From NCBI GenBank assembly GCA_001931905.2, contig MSJI02000111.1, forward strand, positions 124,001-188,000: a DNA stretch of 64,000 nucleotides, given 5' to 3'. The stretch is from Cladosporium sp. IMV 00045 (taxonomy: Eukaryota > Ascomycota > Dothideomycetes > Cladosporiales > Cladosporiaceae). Under the pieces are notes generated by a model. The model saw only the letters and a program-made list of their open reading frames with translations, did not search any database and was not told the DNA's origin. Made by a program: the position numbers and the translations under genes. How positions within the stretch are numbered: position 1 is the stretch's first letter; each line of letters begins with the position of its first letter. Shown piece by piece: positions 22,697-32,191 of this stretch.

Positions 22697-24949
22697 TCAA
22701 AGTGGCCCCTTGATCTTGATAAACCTCTCTCTCAATGCGAAGATCACTTGGTCCAGCGCGTGACCGCGGTGAGAACGTTGTCCATCATTGACATACTCTG
22801 TAGGTTCGCTATGGCCCAACAGTTGCCACGGCTTCACGTAAGAGTACCCGTGCAGTTCGCGGTTCTTGCACATGCTCTTGAAGATGAGAGTCATGCCGGC
22901 AAAAGTCTTGATTTGTCCCTCGAGCTCCTTGATCTTCGGCTCTGAGCTCACTTGCTGTCGGACAAGGTCCAAGACCAAAGCTGCTATTCCAGCTGCGATG
23001 GGCGTAGCATAGGAAGCTCCCTTCGCTCTGCCAAAGCCTTGAACGGGCTGCAATCGTTTGTCTAGGATTGCAACATCTTCACCGGGAAGCATCAGGCTGA
23101 CCTCGCCCGAGGCAGCGGGCGTGAAAGGAGACGGTTTTCCTAGATGGTCGCACGAGTGCACGCGGAATATCCCTGGGTGATTTGCCGGAAAGGCGCCCCC
23201 AAGGGGACCATTCTCACCATCGTTGGATACTGCGGCAAACATGAGAATCTTGTCTCGAGCAAGATTGAGCTGACGAGATACTTGTTCTTGCACAAGTTCC
23301 CAACCAAATGACATACTCACAATATCCACTTCTTCACTGATTGCCCAGGCGAGCGCAGCAGCAACGGCTTGTGGCTGAATTCTGTCCCTCCCTCTCTTCC
23401 GCACGTTCGCAATGAAGAGTTTTGCTTGAGGGGCTGTTTGTAGCACGAGCGATGCGCATCGTGATCCATGCAGGTCTTTACCCGTTTCTTGCCAATCCTC
23501 GTTACCTGCGAAGTCCTTGTATTGTAAGACGTTGTCCTTCAGATAGTCGCCCCAGCCGCCAAAGTCTGTTCCATTACGACCACCTTGGTTTTTCATACGA
23601 TCGTGATCAATTCCGGAGTCAATAATGGCAACACGGACGCGTTTCCGCTGCCATTTGTTGCCGTATGGAGTCAGCTGGGGGTAGAGCATCTCATGAGTAT
23701 GCTCTTGCAGCTTGGAAAACCAAACGTCTCTTTTGTCTATTGTGCCATATGCTTCAGCCTCGCTTTCAGTGTCTTGTGAATAGGCAAGGGCGACATCCTC
23801 AGGCAAGCCCTGAATCGAATGTTTGAGTGGGCTTGGCCGCGTAACACGATCAATATGTCGTCTGGAGACCTCGAGGCCTCCTGATCCGGTTCTCTCCAAA
23901 CTCGAAAGTGAGCCAGTAGAGCGACGGATTCCTGTGGTCCGACGCAGTGAGTGTTGTTCTTTCCGTTTATGGCGTTTTGTAGGACGTACATCCGTCTCGC
24001 TGAGGGCATCGGATTTTCGTTTACGTTGAACCATCGAGACTTTACGTGGAGGGTCCATGGATGCAAGGCCTTGGTCGCCAGTTTGTTTCAAAATTGTCTC
24101 GACCTCAGAGTCTCTCCAAGTCGAGTGAGTATTTACGCTCTGGGCAAAGGAATCCATGCTAGGGCTTTGTCTACCACCATTCGCAATTCGAATGGCATCG
24201 GTGCAATTCCTGATGTATTTGTCCACATTTCGAATGTTGTCCTGTATCGAGTATATCGTTGCATTGTCGAGCTCAGAATTGTCTTGAAGATGCTGTCGAA
24301 GTATCTGTTTCAGTCCCAGGAACCCTCGTTTTGAGCTTTCATGGCGTCCGAGAGAATATAGCGCCGCCGAAAGGCCGTGCCTCACTGCGATAGTCCATTG
24401 CAAGTCTGCATTCACCGAGATTGGAGTGTCTTCAAGTAGACCGTTGTAGATGCGTTCTGCTTCCAGAAACATCTCAAGTTCTTGATAGATTTTAGCCAGA
24501 TGCAGTCGTGTATCTTGCAACATCTCGGCTCCACATTCGTCTTCTCCCAGCTTCATGTTTCGGACATGTAGCTGCTCAGCTTTGAGGAGTCTTGCCCTTC
24601 GAGCTTCTTTTGTTTCAAATGTGGGACTTATGGCTCCAAGATTTCTCGCAAGATTGTACCGTATGCGAGGGACGCTTTTCCGAGTTTGGCCAGAGTCACT
24701 TCTGTCCAGAAGCTCTAATGTCTCTTCGTTCCTGGATGCTGCACCGGAGAATTCGCCGAGCCGATGTTCACATTCACCGATGAACTCGCGGAGCTCGTAT
24801 GTCCATTTTGTCTTCATCTCTTTCTCTTCGACGAAGGTCAGTGCTTCCAGATAGAGTGACTTTGCCTCATCGTATCTCTCGGCCTCGAAGTCCTTTTTGC
24901 CTCGAGAGAGTAGGTCGAAGACTTTTGCCTTATCTTCAGCAGTTGCCAT
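22697..24949 (-). CDS. TPR-containing subtilisin-like serine protease (S8), HET-Q2-like partner
   Basis: An intronless 750-aa frame from the ATG at 24,949. Residues 1-240 contain TPR-like helix pairs (for example around 17-45, 150-172 and 190-220). Residues 255-405 are a basic, Ser-rich, probably disordered linker. Residues 435-670 are a subtilisin domain with VAIIDSG (Asp 444), DLHGSRCA (His 494), VSNDGENG (oxyanion Asn 576) and GASYATPIAAG (nucleophile Ser 646). All catalytic residues are present. There is no signal peptide, so the enzyme is intracellular. In fungi, S8 proteases of this kind sit beside gasdermin genes and activate them by cleavage; TPRs would sense or recruit a trigger. The linker is the fastest-diverging part between the two copies. 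Confidence 0.85.
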   Translation of the reverse strand: MATAEDKAKVFDLLSRGKKDFEAERYDEAKSLYLEALTFVEEKEMKTKWTYELREFIGECEHRLGEFSGAASRNEETLELLDRSDSGQTRKSVPRIRYNLARNLGAISPTFETKEARRARLLKAEQLHVRNMKLGEDECGAEMLQDTRLHLAKIYQELEMFLEAERIYNGLLEDTPISVNADLQWTIAVRHGLSAALYSLGRHESSKRGFLGLKQILRQHLQDNSELDNATIYSIQDNIRNVDKYIRNCTDAIRIANGGRQSPSMDSFAQSVNTHSTWRDSEVETILKQTGDQGLASMDPPRKVSMVQRKRKSDALSETDVRPTKRHKRKEQHSLRRTTGIRRSTGSLSSLERTGSGGLEVSRRHIDRVTRPSPLKHSIQGLPEDVALAYSQDTESEAEAYGTIDKRDVWFSKLQEHTHEMLYPQLTPYGNKWQRKRVRVAIIDSGIDHDRMKNQGGRNGTDFGGWGDYLKDNVLQYKDFAGNEDWQETGKDLHGSRCASLVLQTAPQAKLFIANVRKRGRDRIQPQAVAAALAWAISEEVDIVSMSFGWELVQEQVSRQLNLARDKILMFAAVSNDGENGPLGGAFPANHPGIFRVHSCDHLGKPSPFTPAASGEVSLMLPGEDVAILDKRLQPVQGFGRAKGASYATPIAAGIAALVLDLVRQQVSSEPKIKELEGQIKTFAGMTLIFKSMCKNRELHGYSYVKPWQLLGHSEPTEYVNDGQRSHRGHALDQVIFALRERFIKIKGPL

Positions 24950-25457
24950 CACTCTACGAGCAATGTCGGATTTCTCCGCTCGGTTTATACCCTTCCCCAG
25001 TATATCAGTAGCGTTTATCCGACAGCTGAGATGTCTACCGACGAGATGTCAGCTGCAGTCACGAGGCGATATCAGCAAATGCACGACCCCGTCCAATATG
25101 CGCCATTATCGGCACAATTCACCGCTCAGCCTCACATTGTCGGCTCTGACGATGCACTTATCTTCGGTGCAGCTGCTGCGAACATAGTGCGGGCGAAACG
25201 GCCAGTGACTTTATTACAAACTTCACGAGAAAAGCTTATTAATTATACAACACTTCACTCAACGTCGAATCCTTCTATTGCGCCGCCAGAGAAAGTGATT
25301 GGTGACTGGAGTGCGCTCGAATCACCACACCATGGTAGAATACGGTCGACAATGCGAATGTTTTCTCCAGCGATAGCCGTCAAGTTCTTCCACTACATCG
25401 GTTTGCCTGGGCATTTTTGCGGCTGCAGGGCACCTCGATCCAATCAAATCGCCCGAT
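24950..25457. other. Region between protease and single-pass membrane gene
   Basis: It contains a frame starting at 25,031 whose first 65 codons (MSTDEMSAAVTRRYQQMH onward) are open in both copies and moderately conserved; copy B then stops. No conserved splice donor connects it to the next gene. It may be a small gene or the 5' part of the 25,458 gene; I leave it unassigned. Confidence 0.4.
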
Positions 25458-26231
25458 ATGGCACCAGTATCTGGACATTGCACTCAAATCAAGAGAGACA
25501 CGAGCAGCTCTTCGCTCGCCTCACAACAACACCGATGGATAATAGTGGGAGTTGTATTGGGCCTTCTGGTCTTTGGTCTCCTGTTATGCTGCTGCTGCGC
25601 CAGAGGAACTTATCGTCGAACATACAGAGAAACAGATTCGCCGGAACGTCCCTTCTCGAATCCGGAACGATTTACTTCTATTCCAACCCAAAGACCTTCT
25701 TCCATAGTGTCATTGACCAAACCAAGGAAGGCAAAGAAGCGTCGGCCTAGTGTCATACCTGAAGAGAGAAGTCACCCTACGGCCCCGCATGCCAGGACTG
25801 AGCGTGTAGCGCATGAGCCTCAGGATGATGGGCTCCCCAATGACCCGCCGTTTGCTGGTTGGTCTGAGGAGGCCATTAAACGCGCAGAGGTCCCCCAGCA
25901 GATGCAACAACAATACATGGAACCCGTCGCAGCTCGTTTAACGTCATTAAGGCCCCAACGAGCATCGATCCACCATTCAGAATCGAGGATTCACAGGCCC
26001 GCGCGTCGACCGCGTAGACCAAGGAACTCCCTTAGACCAGAAAACATTACAGACCGTGGCATTCCCAACCTGGCTTCACCGCCTCCACCTCTCGTGAGGC
26101 GAGAGGAGATCACATTGGAAGGTTCTTTCAGGGGAGTTTTCGAGCACCCAAGTGGAGCAAGAATGGAGGGTCTGTTTGACGGGACCTTTCGCGGGATGTT
26201 TGACGAGGACAATCCGCCTAGGCCGCTGTAG
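25458..26231 (+). CDS. Single-pass membrane protein with Arg/Pro-rich cytoplasmic tail
   Basis: The frame encodes a Ser-rich lead (TSSSSLASQQHR), one strong transmembrane helix (WIIVGVVLGLLVFGLLL) followed by CCCCARG, a likely palmitoylated juxtamembrane Cys cluster, then a long basic tail. The C-terminus has EGSFRGVFEHPSG and EGLFDGTFRGMF, repeats with a weak MORN-like look. 257 aa from the ATG at 25,458, but that ATG is ATC in copy B, so the true start may lie in an upstream exon that I cannot define. This is a common architecture for fungal mid-size membrane proteins of unknown function. Confidence 0.65.
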   Translation: MAPVSGHCTQIKRDTSSSSLASQQHRWIIVGVVLGLLVFGLLLCCCCARGTYRRTYRETDSPERPFSNPERFTSIPTQRPSSIVSLTKPRKAKKRRPSVIPEERSHPTAPHARTERVAHEPQDDGLPNDPPFAGWSEEAIKRAEVPQQMQQQYMEPVAARLTSLRPQRASIHHSESRIHRPARRPRRPRNSLRPENITDRGIPNLASPPPPLVRREEITLEGSFRGVFEHPSGARMEGLFDGTFRGMFDEDNPPRPL

Positions 26232-26537
26232 GTGTTAGAAGAAATTATGGATTTTCGACAATGAAGGAGAACAGTGTTTTGATAGCCGCAGCGTGGTTTT
26301 TGTTGTCCTGAAAATTGTTGATATTTCATTGGTGAGTGAGCGTCCTGATGGACGGAAGTTGTATATAAGATGAGAGAGTAGTGGAAACATTATGCTAACA
26401 CGAAGGCTTGATTCAATCCGTCGAGAATCGACGAAGCGAACCAAGCTTGGTCGAAAAGGCCCACCAGAGGCATTCGACAATAGAAGTGAAGAGAGAAGTC
26501 AATATAAAACGCGGAAGAAAGCTTTCTTCAGACCCAA
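26232..26537. other. Convergent 3' spacer
   Basis: Lies between the 3' ends of the membrane-protein and pectin lyase genes. A TATATAAG at about 26,361 is shared with copy B but faces no start codon. Nothing else seen. Confidence 0.5.
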
Positions 26538-27735
26538 TTAGATCTTGCCGAAACCAGCGTTCTTGGTGACGCTAGCAACAACACCCGAAGCTTGAGCAGC
26601 AGAAGCGATGTTCTTGCCCTTGTAGTTCGACAAGAAGCTAGTAGAGCCCATGCTGTTGAAAGCGCCGGAGCTGCCGAAAGCGTTAAGCTGGCAAGTGTGG
26701 CCGAGGGTAGAGGAGCAGGCCGCGTTGGCAGAAGTGCTCGGGGCGGTGAAGATTTGACCGCCGGTGGTCTGGGTGTCGATAGGGTTGTCGACGTTCTGGA
26801 AAGCGTTGCCTTCGGCGACGATGGAGGCGCCGGTGCCGACCTCGAAGGCGTGGCCCTCGACCGCGTACCAGTAGTTGTTGACGGCGTGGAGGAGGGTGTT
26901 GCCGCCGACCTTGGGGGCGCGGCCGCTGACGTGGTGGACGTAGTTGCCCTTAAAAGTGACCATGTCGTTAGAGCCGGTGAAGTAGAGAGCCCAGTAGTGG
27001 TGGTTGTTGCAGGTGGCGGACCAGCTACTGCTGCCGTCGATCTCGGAGTTGGAGATGGTCACGCGGTTGCTGGCCCCATTGCCGAGAACGATGTGCTGGC
27101 GTCCGATCAGGGAGGTCTGATATCTTTTTAGCAGAGTAGTAGAGATGAGTGGGATGCTATGATCTTACCTTGACGTGATCAATCCAAACCATGTCAGCAC
27201 CGTCGAGGGTGATAGCGTCGCCACCCCAAACGTACTGAGGGTTCAGGTTGGTAATGTGAATGTTCTGGAAGATGATGTTGTTCGCTCCAGAGGTGATACG
27301 GAGACCCTTGCCCTTAATGACACCCTTGCTGCCCTCGCCAATGAGAGTCTTCTTCGACTTAACGATGATGGGGTTGAGACCAGCTTTGTCGTATTTCACG
27401 CTAACGCTAGGAGCACTCGACTGGTAGTTCTTGCACCAGTTGTCCTTGTTGATCGCCGTTTGGCAACCGGATCCAGTTCCCCAGGGAGCGCAACCAGTCT
27501 CAGAAGCGGTTCCCTCGGTGCCAGTGAAGTCGAAAGTCTTTTGCAGGACGATGACACGAGCGGAAGAGTCGCCGAGGTAAGAGACCAGCTCGTCGTTGGT
27601 TTTGGGATAGACTGGAGAAGCAGAACCACCACCAGTAACGCCTTTGGCGAAGCCTTCAGCAGCACCAGAGACACCAATGGCCGCTACGTTCGAAGCAAAG
27701 GCGGCAAGCGCCGTGGTGAAAAGGGAGAACTTCAT
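26538..27735 (-). CDS. Secreted pectin lyase (polysaccharide lyase family 1)
   Basis: Two exons joined across a 52-nt intron (27,117-27,168) give 381 aa. [19 protein letters not shown] is a signal peptide. The parallel beta-helix family is recognised by [64 protein letters not shown] and [17 protein letters not shown], typical of fungal pectin lyases, which cleave methylated pectin by beta-elimination outside the cell. It suits a plant-associated lifestyle. Copy B differs by five residues only. Confidence 0.92.
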
Positions 27736-27810
27736 GTTGAAGAATGATTGAGAATGTAGAAGAGATTTGTCTGGAGGATTTACCTTTGAAGCTGGTGTCG
27801 CTGTGGCTAT

Positions 27811-27818
27811 TATTTATA
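27811..27818 (-). promoter_or_regulatory. Possible TATA box of the pectin lyase gene
   Basis: On the minus strand TATAAATA lies about 75-80 nt upstream of the ATG at 27,735. Copy B has TATAAGTA at the same place. Position and sequence fit; no functional evidence. Confidence 0.4.
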
Positions 27819-28154
27819 CATTTTTGAAGAATCTCATGTCCTCGGTAGGGCAGACAGCAATCTTCAGAATACCAATCTATTGCATTTAGGGTCTTTAGGG
27901 TCGAGGGCATCGTGCTTTGACAGATGGAAAAATCAAGCCTTTACATTAAGGTTCGCTACCAGATGTTTCATATAAGCATTCGTGTGGCTTTGGTGGCAGG
28001 CCTTTGGGCGCCTAGCCTTGTGTCGCCTTGTTTGGTACCGTCTAATTTCCCAGGGCTGAAGTGGACGAACGAATCGTTAGGCGATTTTCACCGGGGTCGG
28101 TCTGTTTTTAGTATAGTTCCTCCGGAGCGTTCCTGCCTCGCTTGCAGCCTTGCT

Positions 28155-28174
28155 NNNNNNNNNNNNNNNNNNNN
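28155..28174. other. Run of 20 Ns (assembly gap)
   Basis: Twenty N bases mark a scaffold join or unresolved sequence. The real length may differ. It lies only about 240 bp past the last visible copy-A position, so it matters for how the duplication is judged. Confidence 1.
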
Positions 28175-28807
28175 TTCTTCGCCCAGCTCCAGAGAATGGA
28201 TGGGTTGGTGAGATGGTAGATAAAAGCTACGCCAGGAAAGCCTGAAAAATGGGGAAACCCCGAAAAAATGTCAAGCAAACGTTTCGATCAATCATGTCTG
28301 AATGAGGCGATCGGTGGACTTCATGCCTCACGCTAGATGAGGCGGCACATGTAGTCTAGCTTGAGCCAAGACTGAGATCAGTTTTCTTGCCTTCTTTCCT
28401 CTCATGAACATATCTGATCTGTTTCCTGTCTCATGTGCTGCTGTGATGTTGTGAAATCGTAAAGTCGTGTATGTTACCCCAGTGAATGCTCTGTTGTGTG
28501 TTTTGCAGTCTGAGATGAAGATTATGCTCACTAAGCACACATGAATAGGTAAGACGTGAGTTCGATCGTAATTGGCTTTGACCATGATTCTCAGGAATAT
28601 TCCTGCAAGGCCTGCTTATCTAACTATAGAAAACGGAACATTTTTCGCACGCTATGAACGCTCTGAATCGAAGCAACGATTTCTGCAAAACAGGACCATG
28701 TCAACGACACCATCCTTCCCTTTTCGCAGCAAGAAGGTCATTGACGCAATGCACGAAAGAGACAAGAACGGATGGCGAGAAAAAGGACGATGCTTTCCCA
28801 AATCTCA

Positions 28808-30121
28808 TCAAGCCCACTTCCCAAGCAATGCCATCAAACCCGCCCCGACAGCCATGGTCGCCACAGCGCCCAGGACCTCTTTCAACGGTGCGCGCTGCAT
28901 GTACCCGCTGAACATGAATTCGTGCGCCATCAACTCCACCAGGCCCGTGTAAATCAGAATACCAGCTGAGATGGCGTCAAAAACACCGTTGACGATCAGC
29001 GTCGTCTGACTCCCCGGCGCGAAGGACTGGCGCACGCCCAAGCCGATGGCGATGGCAATGGGTGTTGAGACCGCGTAGCCCGCGCCGAGGAGGTAGGGGG
29101 TCCAGCGTTTCGATTTGGGCCAGTCGATGGACGCCAGTCGGCTGCCGAGCGCGAGGCCTTCGAAGGTTTGGTGGAAGACGAGCACGACGTAGAGGGTGGG
29201 GAATTCTTCGCCGGCCACGGCGAGGGTGAGGCCGATGAAGACTGAGTGGAAGATCACGCCGAATTCGAGGATGGCGATGGCGGTGAGTTGCGCGGCGTAG
29301 GATTCTGGGTCGAATGTCCGTTTGGAGGCGCCGTGGGTGTGCGCGGTGGTGTGGTCTGGTAGGCGGTGGTGGTTAGTTTGGCTGGTTTTTGGATTTGATC
29401 GCAGAGAGTGAGTGCTTACCATGACTTTCGTGTGGATGCTCTCTGGCGTGCGAGAGGTGGTCGTCGCCTGGGACATGCGGCCCGGCGCATGCTGATGGTC
29501 TTCTGTCGTCGAGGGGAGGCGAGTCTTGGAGAGGGATTTCAGAAGACATTTGTTGCGGAGAGTTCGTGGCGCCTTTGCTGTTCAAGGGCTCGTCACGGTA
29601 GCCGACGGAAGCTGTGTCGGGAGTTCTTTGAGAGGTCAGTATAGGTTTCTTGCAAGAATGTCGACGGGGCATATCATACCCAGGATGTTGCTCGACGTCG
29701 TGGTCGTGAGAATGGCCGAAGCGAGCGAATCGCATGACCATCAATTCGACGAAGAAGAGGACAAAGACTGCCATGAGGCAAATGCCCTCAACCCAAGAGT
29801 ACTCGGTTATGGGTCCATTGAGGCATTCATCGGTTAATGCTTCATTTGCTGGTGCCAGAAGCTGACGAAATTGTCAGTTTCGATGAGGAACCGTCCCAAT
29901 CCAGGATTACTTACATGTATGAAGGCTGTGGCAAGAATGACGCCCGATCCAAAATATTTTGCGATGAAGAAGGCCCAGGAAGGGACTCCGACCGCTTGAT
30001 GTCGTGCAGCGAAGACAGGAAACCATGTGCCCAGGAAAGATCCTACCAGAATGACAAAGATGGAGGAGATGCGGACGCCAATGCGCCCGTCGAAGTCATT
30101 GTCGGTAGGACAGTCCGACAT
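28808..30121 (-). CDS. ZIP-family zinc/iron transporter
   Basis: Three exons joined across introns at 29,862-29,914 (53 nt) and 29,356-29,419 (64 nt) give 398 aa. Helices 1-3 precede a long His-rich cytosolic loop (HSHDHDVEQH, REHPHESHDHTTAHTH), a ZIP hallmark. Helix 4 has HSVFIGLTLAV and helix 5 HQTFEGLALGSR, the metal-binding signatures of the family. It should import zinc (or iron) across the plasma membrane, like yeast Zrt1/Zrt2. Start MSDCPTDND at 30,121. No partner copy exists in the window. Confidence 0.92.
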
Positions 30122-32191
30122 AGTGAAGATGCGTGCTGCCTTTTCTTGAGAGATGAAGTCCAAGTTTGTCCAAGGTATAGAGTCAAGGCAAGTTCAAATC
30201 GACAAGAAGCTGTCAGAGCCAGGCAACGGAGCAGTAGTTCCAGAGAAAGAGAATATGGCACATAAGCAGAGATGCTCGGGCGTGGAGTGGGCGGGCACAT
30301 GTCTTTGAGCGAGACAGCGAGAAGCAATTCTTTGGCTTGACCATCAAGGTGGAAATCGAGTTTGCCGGCAGCAGCTACGACAGCGAGGCCAGCATGTTGG
30401 GTAGAACGAGGCCCTCTCGTGGCTTTCGCGTGGCAGTGGCATCATGTCTGGTGTCCGTTCATGATGTGCGGTAGGTCGATGCAGAAGCCATCCATCTCTT
30501 CTCCCCTTCCCCAGCCATATCTTGGCCTGCTTGTCTCCCCGTTCAAGATGCTTGTCGCGATGCTTGACCTCGAGTCGCCTCCATCACGGTGGGTCGGAAG
30601 TCTCGTCTAGCTTGATTTCATTTTCAGCCAAGCCCGCGCTAAGTGCATCCTACAGCAAAACGCTGAGCGACAACCTTTTCTCCTTATGGCTCGCTATCCG
30701 TCCACCCATCCCGACTGCCGCCAATCATGTTGGTTTGATTCAACGCTGGTATGAACTGTGGAATGGCTACTCTGACTTCGCTCCAAGGTTGCTTCTATTG
30801 CTGATAGCGCTCTGCCAACTTTTTCCATCTGACATCTCTGTTCGGCGAGATCCCTCTCGGCTTGTTCCGGAATGTGAGACATTCAATTGTGACTACTGGA
30901 GGTCGCTTAAGGGTATCTATTTGCCATGGCGATGGGAAAGCAATGCGCTATGTCGAAGCGAAGACGACCCGCGGTGCAATCTACTACCAGAATCTGACCT
31001 TACCAGTGCCATAAACCAGCACGCCTTTGGGTGTTTGGGTCTTACTTTGAACTCACTTTTCACAACTCTCTCCGCTGGCCTTCGTGAATTGACTTTGTCG
31101 TAAGCTGGCGAAAGCGCTGGTCTTGATGCTGCAGCTTACGGACTGAATAATCCCATTGGCCTCCGGCAGCAACAGCTAAAAACTGACATCGAGCTTCGGC
31201 ACTTGACAAGCTTCCTCGCAACCGATGAACTGTGATACGTTTGTACCAAGGTGCTTGCGGCCATCAACACGTAGCCGTTTTCCTATCTCAGCTCTGTGTT
31301 CGGCGAGATAGCATGCGCTAGACGAAAGTGACGGTGGGCGTTACCCCAACCCTAACCCTAGTGGGGAATGGCTGACAGAAACAGATTGCTGTGCACCTCG
31401 CCTACATAGTCTTCCAGTACACTCATCGCAATCTCCATGCATGATGGGATCTTGAATACCATATAGAATTTATTTGGAGTAGTGTCGCGGTCAGAAGGCC
31501 GGTTTGACCTCTTATCTCTGGGTTTTGAATCCACCTGGACAGTGAGCCTATACCATTTTATCAGTCTCTTGATATCTCGCCCGGAAATCTAAACGGATAC
31601 CTCGCAAATTTTGCCAACGCGTCGATACATATGTTTCATTGAAACTTACATTTCTATCTTGCTGCTACCTTCTCGACGGCTAAGAATGAAAGCCCACAAA
31701 AGCTGCGCGTCCAACACCGAAAACATCGCACATACAACGCGCCAAGCTGCTGACGTCCAACGATGCAAACCCGTCTTCGACATCGAACAATCATACCTGC
31801 GCCAGTGCTCTATAAACAGCGAAATAAATACGACCATCTTACCAGAGGGATCCTAGGCAATATTACTCTATCGATGTAGTGGCAGTCTCCCGCACAGCAA
31901 GAGATCTCAGCTTTGTGCGCCACACACGGAAAAAATATATTACCTGACCAATAACCACCATCCGACGTGAGCGAGGCGTCGCTGAGGTTACACTACGACT
32001 GGACGTCCCATACCCGAGCTGAGCGCTCATTCCTGGTCTGGAAGCTGTTTATAATGCTTGAATAGCAATGCCCAGAGATTCCTACGGACGCCTGGATGCC
32101 CATCCAGCAGAGCCATGAGCGGATTAATGTACTGCAGCCTCCGCCTTCGACAGAGAGGCGCCAATTTCTCTTCGCTTGATAGTCAAGTGAC
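30122..32191. other. Long gene-poor stretch
   Basis: Open frames (for example + 30,522-31,103 and - 30,694-30,882) have no recognisable domain and no second copy for comparison. The motif TCTGTTCGGCGAGAT at 30,837 recurs in similar form near 31,296. A short telomere-like tract lies at 31,341-31,360. I see nothing else. Confidence 0.45.
31341..31360. repeat. Short interstitial telomere-like tract
   Basis: TTACCCCAACCCTAACCCTA contains two adjacent CCCTAA-type units with a variant unit before them. It is only about 20 bp, so chance or repair-mediated origin is possible. Confidence 0.5.

Larger units (their letters stand above)
809..27917 (+). repeat. Segmental duplication, copy A
   Basis: Aligned by eye, this interval matches 37,082-64,000 in the same orientation, with the offset drifting from about 36,273 at the left to about 36,083 at the right through small indels. 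Every gene has its partner in the same order and strand. Similarity is recognisable from a shared ctacgcga at 809/37,082. It is still present where copy B meets the window edge, so the right border of the unit cannot be set here. Coding regions are close (five residue differences in the pectin lyase, none in the 5S rRNA) while intergenic DNA is visibly more diverged. Confidence 0.95.
27736..28807. other. Pectin lyase upstream region, end of traceable copy A, assembly gap
   Basis: Similarity with copy B can be followed to 27,917, where copy B meets the window edge. The rest is unique in this window and includes the N run at 28,155-28,174. No gene is recognised. Confidence 0.6.

Noticed and set aside
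26592..27131. Long plus-strand frames opposite the pectin lyase (also 27,175-27,747, 62,490-63,215 and 63,259-63,831)
   Set aside because: Antisense shadows of a GC-biased coding sequence; the minus strand encodes a clear PL1 enzyme with signal peptide.
809..27917. CRISPR arrays, bacterial operons or integrated viral genes
   Set aside because: Nothing of the kind is visible; gene structure is eukaryotic with spliceosomal introns.
30522..31103. 193-codon plus frame in the unique segment
   Set aside because: No recognisable domain, no second copy for comparison, and a plausible competing minus frame; evidence is too thin.
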